From: Euleptes europaea
Lineage: Eukaryota; Chordata; Lepidosauria; Squamata; Sphaerodactylidae
Assembly (NCBI RefSeq): GCF_029931775.1
Contig: NC_079325.1
Coordinates: 54,854,286-54,918,285, forward strand
Direction: 5' to 3'
DNA length: 64,000 nucleotides
Part shown: one piece after another, positions 22,130-32,100 of the stretch
Numbering within the stretch: the first letter of the stretch is position 1
Layout of the letters: each line of letters begins with the position of its first letter
Notes under the pieces: model-generated
The model's input: the letters and a program-made list of their open reading frames with translations, nothing else
Databases searched by the model: none
What the model was told of the DNA's origin: nothing
Made by a program: the position numbers and the translations under genes

Positions 22130-23340
22130 ACGTAATTAATTAACATTTTTTGTTCTGCTTCTGTCTGGCTTATGGGCTGTAATAAATATTGACTTGACTT
22201 GTAACAAACACAGAAGTTCTTTTATTATAATGCTATACAAAAAAGTAAGTAACTTGGCCTGTATTAGACTTTGCCATTATTAAACTATTAGTGATTTAAA
22301 AAAAACAACCTATTGCTTGGTCATTGTCGAATCTATCTATTGCTGCTGCTTGCTGAATTTTAACTTCTTGCTTCCTAAGATGAGTTTAGTTATACTATCA
22401 ATGTCTTTTAATTCCTATATTGCAATATGTTTTCATTATATTGAATGGGACCATTTTTAACCACCTCCACAATCTCCCATCGAGAGAGTGGGGTAAAATA
22501 TTCTAAAATTATAAAATAAATGGGTCCATCTAGAATCCATTATCAGAAGGCTGGGAGCAAGGGGGGATGGAAGTGACCAGAAGCAGCGACGTGGCATGGA
22601 GGGTGGAAGGGTTAACCTTTCTCCCACTTTGCAGCCTGATCCGGCTTGCCCTCTTGCCCGCCACGGCTGATGTGAAGACTGGGAAAGCCCTCTGCAGCTC
22701 TGCAAGGGGCTCTCCAATGCTCCTGCTTTGCAGGACCTGTAAAGTGACCTTCTGTTGCAGAGACCTTCTTGTATTGACTTAGGACTTTCTCAATGTTTGC
22801 TTTGGAGAGCGGTCGTTTTCACAGCTTAAAGCGTGCACTCTGCACTTTGCTCCTGCTGATTTTGGAGGCTTCAATGGAACAGGTAAAATGAAGGGTGGGT
22901 GGGGGGAGGAAATAGCATTTAAGCAGCTTCATGCTGCAGCAATGCCTGATGGGAAATGTAGTAACAAAAAAAAATCATAGTGAGCTCAACCGAAGTTCAA
23001 ACTGTGTTACTTATATTTTCATCCTACTTGTCATCCAAAGACAATATACAAAACAACTCACTTTTTAAATGTTTCTTGGAGTGGCCCCCCCCCTGCTGGC
23101 AGTTTCCTGCCCTCCTTCTGATAACCTCAGAGGAATCTTGGCAAATTGCTTTTTTCCCATCTACCTACTCAGTAACTACCAGTATTCAACCATAATTTTG
23201 CAGAAGAGCGTACAAGGTGTTGTACAGATCCCTTGAAGGGGCACGTTTCTTGTGTTAAAGCCCCCTAATTTCATACCCTCCATTTGCATGATATATGCAG
23301 GTATCAGGAATATACACACTGAACATGAACAGCCCAACAC
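22130..23340. other. No recognised gene
   Basis: Mostly AT-rich with a GC-richer patch at 22560-22900. No splice-supported exon or known domain was seen. A (GT)n run at 23350-23378 is the 3' end of the next element. Confidence 0.4.
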
Positions 23341-23353
23341 CTCATTGCATTGT

Positions 23354-24240
23354 TATGTGTGTGTGTGTGTGTGTGTGTGTTAAGTGCCGACTCATAACCT
23401 CACTTTAGTCATTTTAGCTTCTAGGGACAGTTCAGGCTTGATTTGATCTAGAACCCACTGTCTTTTTGACAGTCCATGGTACCCGTAAAATACTCCACCA
23501 CCACCACATTTCAAAGGAATCTACTTTCTTCCTGTCAGCTTTCTTCATTGTCCAGCTTTCACACCTTACATAGTAATACGGAATATTATGGCATAAATTA
23601 ACTTAATCTTTGTTGCCAGCAACACATCCTTACAGTTAAGGATCTTTTCTAGCGCCTTCATGGGTGCCCTTCCCAGTTTCAATCTCCTTGTGATTTCTTG
23701 GTTGCGATCTCCCTTTTGGTTGATGATGAAGCCAAGGAGCAGAAAATCTTTAAAAATTTCAGTTTCCTCATTGTCCACCTTAAAGTCGAGTAATTCTCCA
23801 GTTGTCATTACTTTTGTCTTCTTGATGTTCAGCTGTAGTCCTGCTTTGGCACTTTCTCTTTTAACTTTCAGCAGTGGTCATTTCAAGTCTTTGCTATTTT
23901 CTGCCAGTAATGTAGTATCATTGGCATATTTCAAATTGTTAATGTCCTTCCCCCCAATTTTCACTCCACCTTCATCTAAATCTAATCTAGCTTTCCTAAT
24001 TATATGTTCTGCATTTCCATTTCTTCCTCATCAGCATCTGTAGTTGGGGCATAAACTTGAACAATGATTATGTTAATTCACAGTGGGTAGCCATGTTAGT
24101 CTGTCTGCAGTAGTAGAAAAGGGCAAGAGTCCAGTAGCACCTTAAAGACTAACAAAAATATTTTCTGGTAGGGTATGAGCTTTCGTGAGCCACAGCTCAC
24201 TTCTTCAGATGATTATGTTGATAAGCTTTCCCTGATATTA
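23354..24240 (-). mobile_element. RTE/BovB LINE, internally deleted
   Basis: On the minus strand, 'NIIIVQVYAPTTDADEEEME' (endonuclease region, about 24230-24000) is joined to RT text 'INNLKYANDTTLLAENSKDL', then 'KVMTTGELLDFKVDNEE' and 'EKILNCKDVLLATKIKLIYA', and ends in (CA)n at 23354. The RT catalytic box reads YAND where YADD is expected, and most of the RT is missing, so the copy is defective. It is interrupted by the repeat at 24075-24208. Confidence 0.8.
24075..24208 (+). mobile_element. Unclassified short retro-like repeat
   Basis: 134 bp containing 'gagtccagtagcacctta' and 'atgagctttcgtgagcc', flanked by a perfect 11-bp duplication 'atgattatgtt' (24064-24074 and 24209-24219). Related copies: 41460-41630, 62770-62845 continued at 63558-63600, and a scrap near 20757. 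The long duplication favours target-primed retrotransposition, but I cannot name the class. Confidence 0.6.
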
Positions 24241-24387
24241 TTAATCAGACTCGTCGCTTTAACTTGGAGGTATTTTGGTCACCTTATGAGAAGACAAGAG
24301 TCACTGGAAAAGACAATAACGCTCGGAAAAGCTGAGGGCAGCAGGAAAAGAGGAAGGCCCCACAAGAGATGGACGGACTCCATAAAG

Positions 24388-24667
24388 CAGTGGTTCCCAA
24401 CCTTTTTCTGTCCAGGGACCACTAGGACTTTTTTGTTCGGTGCAGGGACCCCAAGGTTCAAAATAAAAACTCCGAGAATTTGAAAATAAACTTTAATCAC
24501 AACTGTGAGTTAAACATTAAACTTAGAATACTAGTTGAATGTATTTTTTATAATAACTTTTAATTGAAAATATTAATTGATTCTGGGTTTGTAACTTTGT
24601 TTCGCGGACCTTAATTTAGTTCTCGCGGACCCCTGGGAGTCCACGGGCCCCTGGTTGGGAACCAGTG
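24388..24667. mobile_element. hAT-like MITE (CAGTGGTTCCCAACC termini)
   Basis: 280 bp with inverted ends 'cagtggttcccaacc' and 'ggttgggaaccagtg', flanked by a perfect 8-bp duplication 'ccataaag' (24380-24387 and 24668-24675). Both termini and target length are classic for hAT. It sits inside a BovB coding segment. Confidence 0.9.
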
Positions 24668-24722
24668 CCATAAAGGAAGCCCTCAGTTTGCAAGACCTGA
24701 GCAAGGCTGTCAAAGATGGGAC

Positions 24723-25726
24723 ATAAAGATATGGAGGAATTTAAAATTACATGGTCAAAGGCCACTGCATATTGGGATAAATCGGCAAAAACGGATCTTA
24801 AGAATTTAGTTAACGAATTATAGTATAAAGTGATTTTAACTAATCGACAACAATGTGATTTATTAATCTTTGTCATGACCCCTCATCGGAAGTCCATTGG
24901 TGATGGGCACAGTGGTGGGGGGAGGGTTTTTGATCTAGGGCGTAATATATAGTTTTATATGAATATATGAAATTGAAATTGTTCAAGACTTTCTATTCCT
25001 TGGCTCCACCATCAACCAAAAGGGAGGCTGCAGCCAAGAAATCAGAAGGAGATTGAGACTGGGAAGGGCAGCCATGAAGGAGCTAGAAAATATTTTGAAG
25101 TGTAAGGATGTGACTCTGGCCACCAAGACTAGATTAATTCATGCCATCGTATTCCCTATTACTATGTATGGGTGTGAAAGCTGGACAGTGAAGAAAGTTG
25201 ATAGGAAGAAAATAGATTCCTTTGAAATGCGGTGTTGGAGGAGAGTGTTACGGATTCCGTGGACTGCCAAAAAAAAAACACATCAGTGGGTTATAGATCA
25301 AATCAGGCCTGAACTGACCCTAGAAGCTAAAATGACTAAACTGAGGCTGTCTTATTTTGGTCACGTCATGAGATGACAAGAGTCACTGGAAAAGGCAGTC
25401 ATGATAGGAAAAGTTGAGGGCAGCAGGAAAAGAGGAAGACCCAACAAGAGATGGATTGACTCAATAAAGGAAGCCACAGCCTTCAGTTTGCAAGATCTGA
25501 GCAAGGCTGTCAAAGATAGGACATTTTGGAGGACTTTCATTCATAGGGTCGCCATGAGTCGAAGTGACTTGACGGCACTTAACACACACACACACATATG
25601 AATAACAATGTATAATAGAATCTTACGCTCTATATATGTATATGTATTTTTTCTTTTCTTTTTACATGTATATATTTTTTCGATTTATTATAAAAATAAA
25701 AAAATAATATTAAAAAAAAAAAAAAG
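24723..25726 (+). mobile_element. L1-like LINE 3' end with A-rich tail, carrying a BovB insert
   Basis: 24723-24974 and 25599-25726 form an AT-rich LINE-like 3' end with an A-rich terminus near 25689-25725. Near-identical decamers 'gatgggacat' and 'gaggggacat' flank it. The L1-like label rests on the A-rich tail and the long target duplication only. Confidence 0.5.
24975..25598 (+). mobile_element. RTE/BovB LINE 3' fragment, fairly intact
   Basis: Encodes 'FYSLAPPSTKREAAAKKSEG' poorly at first, then a clear RTE C-terminal run: 'LENILKCKDVTLATKTRLIH', 'MYGCESWTVKKVDRKKIDSF', 'WRRVLRIPWTAKKKTHQWV' and 'LRLSYFGHVMR', interrupted by a stop, then 'GSRKRGRPNKRWIDSIKEA'. It ends 'gagtcgaagtgacttgacgg' then (CA)n. 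Very similar to the copy at 62846-63340, suggesting both are young. Confidence 0.85.
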
Positions 25727-25812
25727 AGGGGACATTGCGGCGGACTTTCCTTCATAGGGCCGCCCTGAGTCGGAGGCGACTCGGCGGCACTTAACTCACA
25801 CAACCGTCTGCG

Positions 25813-26002
25813 ATGTCACGGGAGAAACGCTTCGCGCCGAGGAACGGAAACGAGAGACCAACGCGCGGAGGCCTCGCCTCAGCTCACGCCGGAAGTGAGG
25901 CTCCGAGGCGGGGCACGCCCTCCCCAAGACGGCCTCGGGGCGGAAGCGGCGCGGGGGGCGCCGGGAGATGTAGTCCGCGGGGAGCCGCGCCGCGAGTCCG
26001 CC
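25813..26002 (+). promoter_or_regulatory. Likely TOR1B promoter / CpG-rich 5' region
   Basis: Strongly CpG-rich DNA directly upstream of the TOR1B start, without a TATA box. An ETS-type site 'ccggaagtg' lies at 25889-25897. CpG density continues into exon 1 and early intron 1 (to about 26350). The transcription start cannot be placed from sequence alone. The BovB/LINE nest ends only about 200 bp upstream of the ATG. Confidence 0.6.
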
Positions 26003-26192
26003 ATGCAGTTGCTGCTGCTGGCGCTGCTGCTGGCCGCGGGGCCGCCGCCGCCGTCGGCCGCGCTGGAGCCCGTGAGCGTGGGCCTGGCCATCGGGGCGGC
26101 CTCGGCGCTCACCGGCTACCTCTCCTACCCCGGCTTCTACTGCGGCTTCGTGGAGTGCTGCCCCGGCGAGCGGGACCGGCCCAACGGCACCG
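26003..26192 (+). CDS. TOR1B: TOR1B exon 1
   Basis: Encodes residues 1-63 and the first base of codon 64: signal peptide, hydrophobic segment and the Cys-rich 'YCGFVECC' region. Donor 'accg|gtagcg', phase 1. Confidence 0.93.
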
Positions 26193-29100
26193 GTAGCGCC
26201 GCGCGGGGGGCCTGGGCCGCGGGGGGAGGGGGTGGGGGGAGGGGCCGCCTCGGCGCCGGTTGGGGGCCAGGCCGGGGCCTACCAGGGGGGCGCGGAGGCT
26301 GAGGGGGAGTGGGGGGGGGGAACAGGCCTACCCCCGCGGCTGAGCAGGGGCTGGGGCTGGGCCTGGGAGGACTGGGCTTGGGGGGGGGGGATCTGGGTCA
26401 GCAGAAGGCGGCTTCCTGGGTCCACACGTGCCCAACGGGTACATCTGGGCCTGGGGTGTCAAGAGCAGCCGGTGCAAGACAGTTGGGGCTCGTGGTAGGG
26501 TTGCCAGATCCGGGTTGGGGCAACTCCCGGAGATTTGGGGGGGGGTGGAGCCTGGGGAGGACTCCGTAGGGTACAACACCTCCCAAAGCAGCCTTTTTCT
26601 CCAAGGGGAGCTGATCTCTGTAGCCTGGGGATGAGCTGCCATAACGGGGGGGGGGGATCTCCAGGTCCCACCTGGAGGCTGGCATCCCTACCTAGGGGGC
26701 AGGAGGACTGGTGGGGGGGGCAGGGCTGGGGCAGCAGAAGCCATTGCCTCAGGAGGCCCCAAAGAACCACAAGCAGGGTGGGGAAGGGAGGCTGTGAGCA
26801 CTGGATCCGGAGAAAACCACAGAAGCGCACCGGGAGACGAAGGGGTCCCAAAGAGATGCTTTACTGGTAACCCAGGAGTACATAGCGCAAAGACCCAGAG
26901 GCAGGAATGGGGGAAACAGGGCATACACTGGATTATATGAGGTCACTAGACAAGCAGGAGCAACACAGTCCCATGAGATAACCCTCAACAGTTCAGAGAG
27001 GCTCCCAGAGACATCTGTCTGCTTCAAAGGGAGAAGGGAGGAGAGAGGAATGCGAGCAACCATCAAGGTCAGCATTGTCTACTCAGACTGGCAGCAGCTC
27101 TCCAGGGTCTCAGGTACAGAGGAGCCACAGAGTCCTTGAACAGAAGCTGTGAATCGGAGCTGTTTCAGATACAGCGAACAGGGGCCGGGAGAGAGGCTGG
27201 CCAATGCCAGGGAGAGACGAGTGAGTGGGGGTGGGAAAGAGCTGCTTTTTCAGGGCAGCCGCCGACCCCAGTGGCCTTTCCCTCCCTTTCCCTCTCTGAA
27301 GCCTTCCCTGCCTTTCTCTTTCTGGCTGGCTCAGCCCTCAGGCTCAGTCTGGACGCCAAGCTCTTTGGGCAGCACCTGGCCAAAGAAGTGATCCTGAAAG
27401 CCCTGACCGGGTTCGTCAACAACCCCAATCCCAAGAAGCCCCTGACCCTCTCTCTGCACGGCTGGGCGGGCACCGGCAAGAACTTCGTCAGCCAGATCAT
27501 CGCGGAGAACGTTCACAAAGCGGGCCTGAAGAGTAAATTTGTGCACCTTTTCCTCTCCACTCTTCATTTCCCGCATGATCATGACATTAAGCTGTACAAG
27601 GTGAGCGGGAGAAGATCTTCAGGGCTTCTTTGAGGGATGGAAACGGGATTGCCTTTTAAAAGTAGGGTTTTGCACAAACTCTTTGCAATGCTTATCTTGC
27701 TTGTCATCCGATGTATACTTTTTTTGTGTTGTGATTTGTGCATAGGTTTACCTTGAACCTACTTGAATCCAGAAGGTTCTAGGGTCAGTCCTTGGAAACT
27801 CTAGTTGAAAGGATCTCCAGTAGCTCATTAGAAGGATCTTTCTCTGCCTTGAAAGCTACTGCCAGTCTGAGAAGGCAAAACTGATCAGAAGGAATCGATG
27901 CTCAGACTAGCAAAGGCACGCCCATCTGTTTATTTTCACCATGTTGCCTGCTGCTTAAAAATGAAACAAAGGGCTGGAATGTTTAGTTTCTGTTTCTGAG
28001 ACCTTTTAAAGCTGTTGCTTGGCACTGCTCTTGAAGACGGAGAAACTCATCACATGGCTTCTTGGAAAAGGAGTTGAGAATGAGAAAGGGAAAATCGAAA
28101 GCTGGTGTGTTCTCTTCTCCCATATTTTACGGGGTGGCTTGCAAGCACCAGGAAACACAGATCTTTAAAATTAGGGACATTTTTCTCTGGAAATCACAGG
28201 GATAATAAATGATACTTGAACACAATGCATTTACCTTGAAAGTGATTAAAAATATTTAACTTGCAGAAACCGGCAAATTACAAAAGGATAAAAGTTATGT
28301 AAGTTGAATGGGGAAATGAAAAGAATCAATGAAACAAAATCATTAGGGTTGCTAACCAGTCAGTATGGTGCAGTGGTTAAAAGCAGTGGACTCTAATCTG
28401 GAGAGCCGGATTGGTTTCCCCACTCCTACACATGAAGCCAGCTGGGTGACCTTGGGCTAGTCACAGCTCTCTTAGAGTTCTCTCAACCCCACCTACCTCA
28501 CAGGGTGTCTGTTGTGGGGAAAGGAAGGAGACTGTGAGCCAGTTTGATTCTTCCTTAAGAAGAAAGTCTTCTTAAGTGGAGAAAGTCGGCATATAAAAAC
28601 CAGCTCTTCTTCTAACCTCCAGATGGTGGCTGGAGATCTCCAGAAATTCCAGCTGATCTCCAGGCTATAGCAATCAGTTCCCATGGAGAAAATGCCTGTT
28701 TTTGCAAGTGGACTCTATGGCATTATACCCTGCTGAGGTCCCTCCCCTAACTCCGTCTTTCCCAGGCACAACCCCCAAAATCTCCAAGAATTTCCCAACC
28801 CAGAGCTGGCAACCCTAGTAATGACCGGATAAGAATACAGAGGCCCCTCTTTTTGCAGAAATTTGATTTACTTTGAAACACACACAACCCTTTAAGTGTG
28901 AAACAGCCGCAGCATCAACTTTGTCTATCTGGTCCCTTTTGGTCCAGGACCAATTGCAGAAGTGGATCCGGGGTAACGTGACCGCTTGTGCAAAGTCTGT
29001 ATTCATCTTTGACGAAATGGATAAGCTTCACCCGGGGCTGATTGATGCCATCAAGCCGTTCCTTGACTACTACGAGCAGATTGACGGCGTATCCTATCAA

Positions 29101-32100
29101 AGAGCCATCTTTATTTTCCTCAGGTCAGTGGCCTCTTCAGTCTAGCTGAAGACCCTTTGGCTGCATGTGAATACGTGTGATTCGAGGGAGCGAGACCACT
29201 GGGGAAGGGTACTTGCCTTGTTTAATTCCAACAAAAAAAATCTCATCTCTGGGATCAGACTTAGTGGGAAACGAGGGTTGTGTAAGTCAGCTGTGCACAG
29301 TGCTGATTGGCTGGTGCTTGTGACGTCATGAAGCAGCTTTTCAACTAATTTTTTGTGTGTGCTTATTAAATAAAACAAAGAACACTCAGCTGAATGAATT
29401 TACAAGAAGCACATTAAATCCAGGCTGACTGTCAGTCTGCAACACGGGCAGAGAAAGACCAGACATCTTGCTCTTTCTATCACATGCTTGTCCTGCTCTT
29501 CAAGGAGCTCAGAGTAGTTCTCTGCTTCTCTACTTTGCCCCCAAGGTCTAGTTTGACAGGCTATTTACTATGCTGAACTGGTACCGTATTCGCCACACAT
29601 ATTCAATCCAACCACTTTAATTTTTGTAACATCTGTAACAGTTGCCCTTTTCTCTGATTTGAGGCAGCTAAACCTCAACTTCCTGCTCCCATTATTTCCT
29701 GTATTGGCCACCACAACACTGTCTGGAGAGCCAGCATGGTGTAGTGATTAAGAGCGGTGGTTTGGAGCGGTGGACTCTGATCTGGAGAACCGGGTTTGAC
29801 TCCCCACTCCTCCACATGAGCGGTGGAGGCAAAATCTAGTGAACTGGATTTGCTTCCCCACTCCTACACACAAAGCAATCTGGGTGACCTTGGGCTAGTC
29901 ACAGCTCTCTTAGAGCTCTCTCAGCCCCACCTACCTCACAGGGTGTCTGTTGTGAGGAAGGGAAGGTGATTGTAAGCCGGTTTGAGTCTCCCTTAAGTGG
30001 TAGAGAAAGTCGGCACGTAAAAACCAACTCTTCTTCTCTTCCTTGGCCTTCCAGTCCAAACCACCGTCCTTCATCTCGCCCGATCTATCCTACTCATCGT
30101 TATGACTATGTTGCTCCTCTTTCCTGTACTGTGTGTTGGCTCTTCCTTTCTCATCCCATTTTGTTTAAAACATCCTCTACTGATTGTGCAAATGTCCTTT
30201 CCCTTCTTCTGATAGATCCATTCAACCCCCTAGGTCCAGCTCCTCAATCCTCCGGTTACCCACCCACCCCAATTCCAAAATTATATCCCTGTACCTCCAC
30301 TGCACCCTAACAACTAAACTTTCCTCAGCAGGCTGAATGATGGACCCATGATTTTTTGAGTCAATGTTATTGTTTTGAGCTGCACAGTGAGGGCCTATTT
30401 GGCTGTGGGCAGGAATATGAATGTTAAATAGAATAATCTCTACATTGGCCTGTTAGCAAAACTTCTGGCCAACTTGGACATTAAACGCCGAAATAAATTT
30501 GCCTCAGACTCTGCTCAACCTACTTCCTCTCTCCGAAAAGACAGGAAATAATTCTCCTAGGCCTCAGGAAATAATTCTCCTAGATCTTGGAGCAAGGAGA
30601 GCTTGGTTTCTAATGTTGCTTTGGCCATTGAGGTTTTGGGGTAAGCAGTTATTGGAGTTCTGACTGGAAACCAGGATCCATCTCAATGAAGCTAACATGA
30701 AGGACCAGATAAGAAGGAAACAGACTCATGGAGAGGCTAACCCAGGGGTGTCAGACATAAGGCCCGCAGGCCAGATCTGGCCCCTTGACAGCTTTTATCC
30801 AGCCTGCAAGCCAGCTGAGGCAGACACACACACACCCCACTCTCGATCTAGGCCGGCAAGGCATGGCCTGGCCCAACCGAGTGACATTTATGTCATCTCC
30901 GGCCCTCGTAACATAAATAGACTTGTAGACAGAACTGACAGTATTCACCTGTGTTTTTTCTGTATATCTCATTTTTCCCCATAGACTATAAACTTTGATG
31001 AAATGGTTCTTGATTTATAGCTTATTCTGCACTTCACTGTAGCTTCATGACTTCAAGCTAAAGACCCCGTCAGTAAAAACTGATTTATGCTACAAAGTAC
31101 AAAAGATATACATAAGAAAAATTCTTTGCTCCTTGCAATTCAATAACTTCCAGGTTTTATTCAGCAGATACATTGTTTTGTTACTTCCAGTTTCTGTCCT
31201 ATTTCATATCTTTTGTTACTGTGCTTGACTGCTTTTTCCCGGGCTGACCACGGACCGGCGTGCCGATGAGTGGGGGCCAATTAGATTTTAGTATCAGAGA
31301 ACACTGCTTTAAAACTGAAATTGAAATTATTTTTGTATATTATGCGTGGATCATTGTATGATGTTTTTAATGGTTGTTAGCTGCTCAGAGGCCAGCCTTG
31401 GCTGGGACAGAGAGTGGGATATAAGCCTAAAAATAAATAAATAAAAGATGACATTTGAGTTTGACACCCCTGGCCTAACCTGTTCTAAGCTCCTTGGAGG
31501 ATGGGCGGGATAGGCAGGCGACAGAAGGAGCAGGCTCAGGACAAACCTGAGGCGATGAGCTGTTGACACTCTGCTTTTCTGCTTTGGAGCAGCAACGCGG
31601 GGGGTGACCTCATCACCAGAGTGGCCTTGGACTTCTGGAGGAGTGGACGGGCCAGGGAAGAGATCCAGCTGAAAGACCTGGAACCGGTGTTATCTGTCGG
31701 CGTTTTCAACAATAAGAACAGTGAGTGGTGTGCTACTCCCCCCACCCCCGCATGAAGAAGAAGAAGATTCTGTGTAATGGAAAGAGTTTAAAAGGTGAAA
31801 GGGAGAGACTTCAATCGTTTATACATGGGAGTTTTACCTGAGGTTCATTGCTCGCTGGACCCACACTTTACTGTTGGGAGTCTATGCACCCTCAGTCTCC
31901 AAGCTCAAATCAAGTCCCCACCCCTTGAAATGCTGCTTTGTAATTGGCTTACTTTGTAGAGCTTACTGTGAGAGAAAATCCTCCCCCAAAACCCAATTGC
32001 TGCATAAAAAAAGCATTATAAGAACAAAAAATGGAGCAATCTGAAAGGAAGGGGGGGGGAGAAATCCAAGACTCAGTTTTTAAAAGCATTTCTTCTGCTC

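Larger units (their letters stand above)
24241..25800 (+). mobile_element. RTE/BovB LINE 3' part, split by nested insertions
   Basis: The plus strand encodes 'LTWRYFGHLMRRQESLEKT' and 'GSRKRGRPHKRWTDSIK' (RTE C-terminal region) at 24241-24387. The copy resumes at 24676-24722 ('caagacctgagcaaggctg') and ends at 25727-25800 with 'gagtcggaggcgactcggcg' and 'cacttaactcac'. Two separate insertions break it: a hAT MITE (24388-24667) and a LINE with a poly(A)-like tail (24723-25726), which itself holds a second BovB. Confidence 0.8.

Noticed and set aside
1-26002. PTGES or another neighbour gene upstream of TOR1B
   Set aside because: PTGES is the human neighbour as I recall, so I looked for it, but no matching exon is visible in the left 26 kb.
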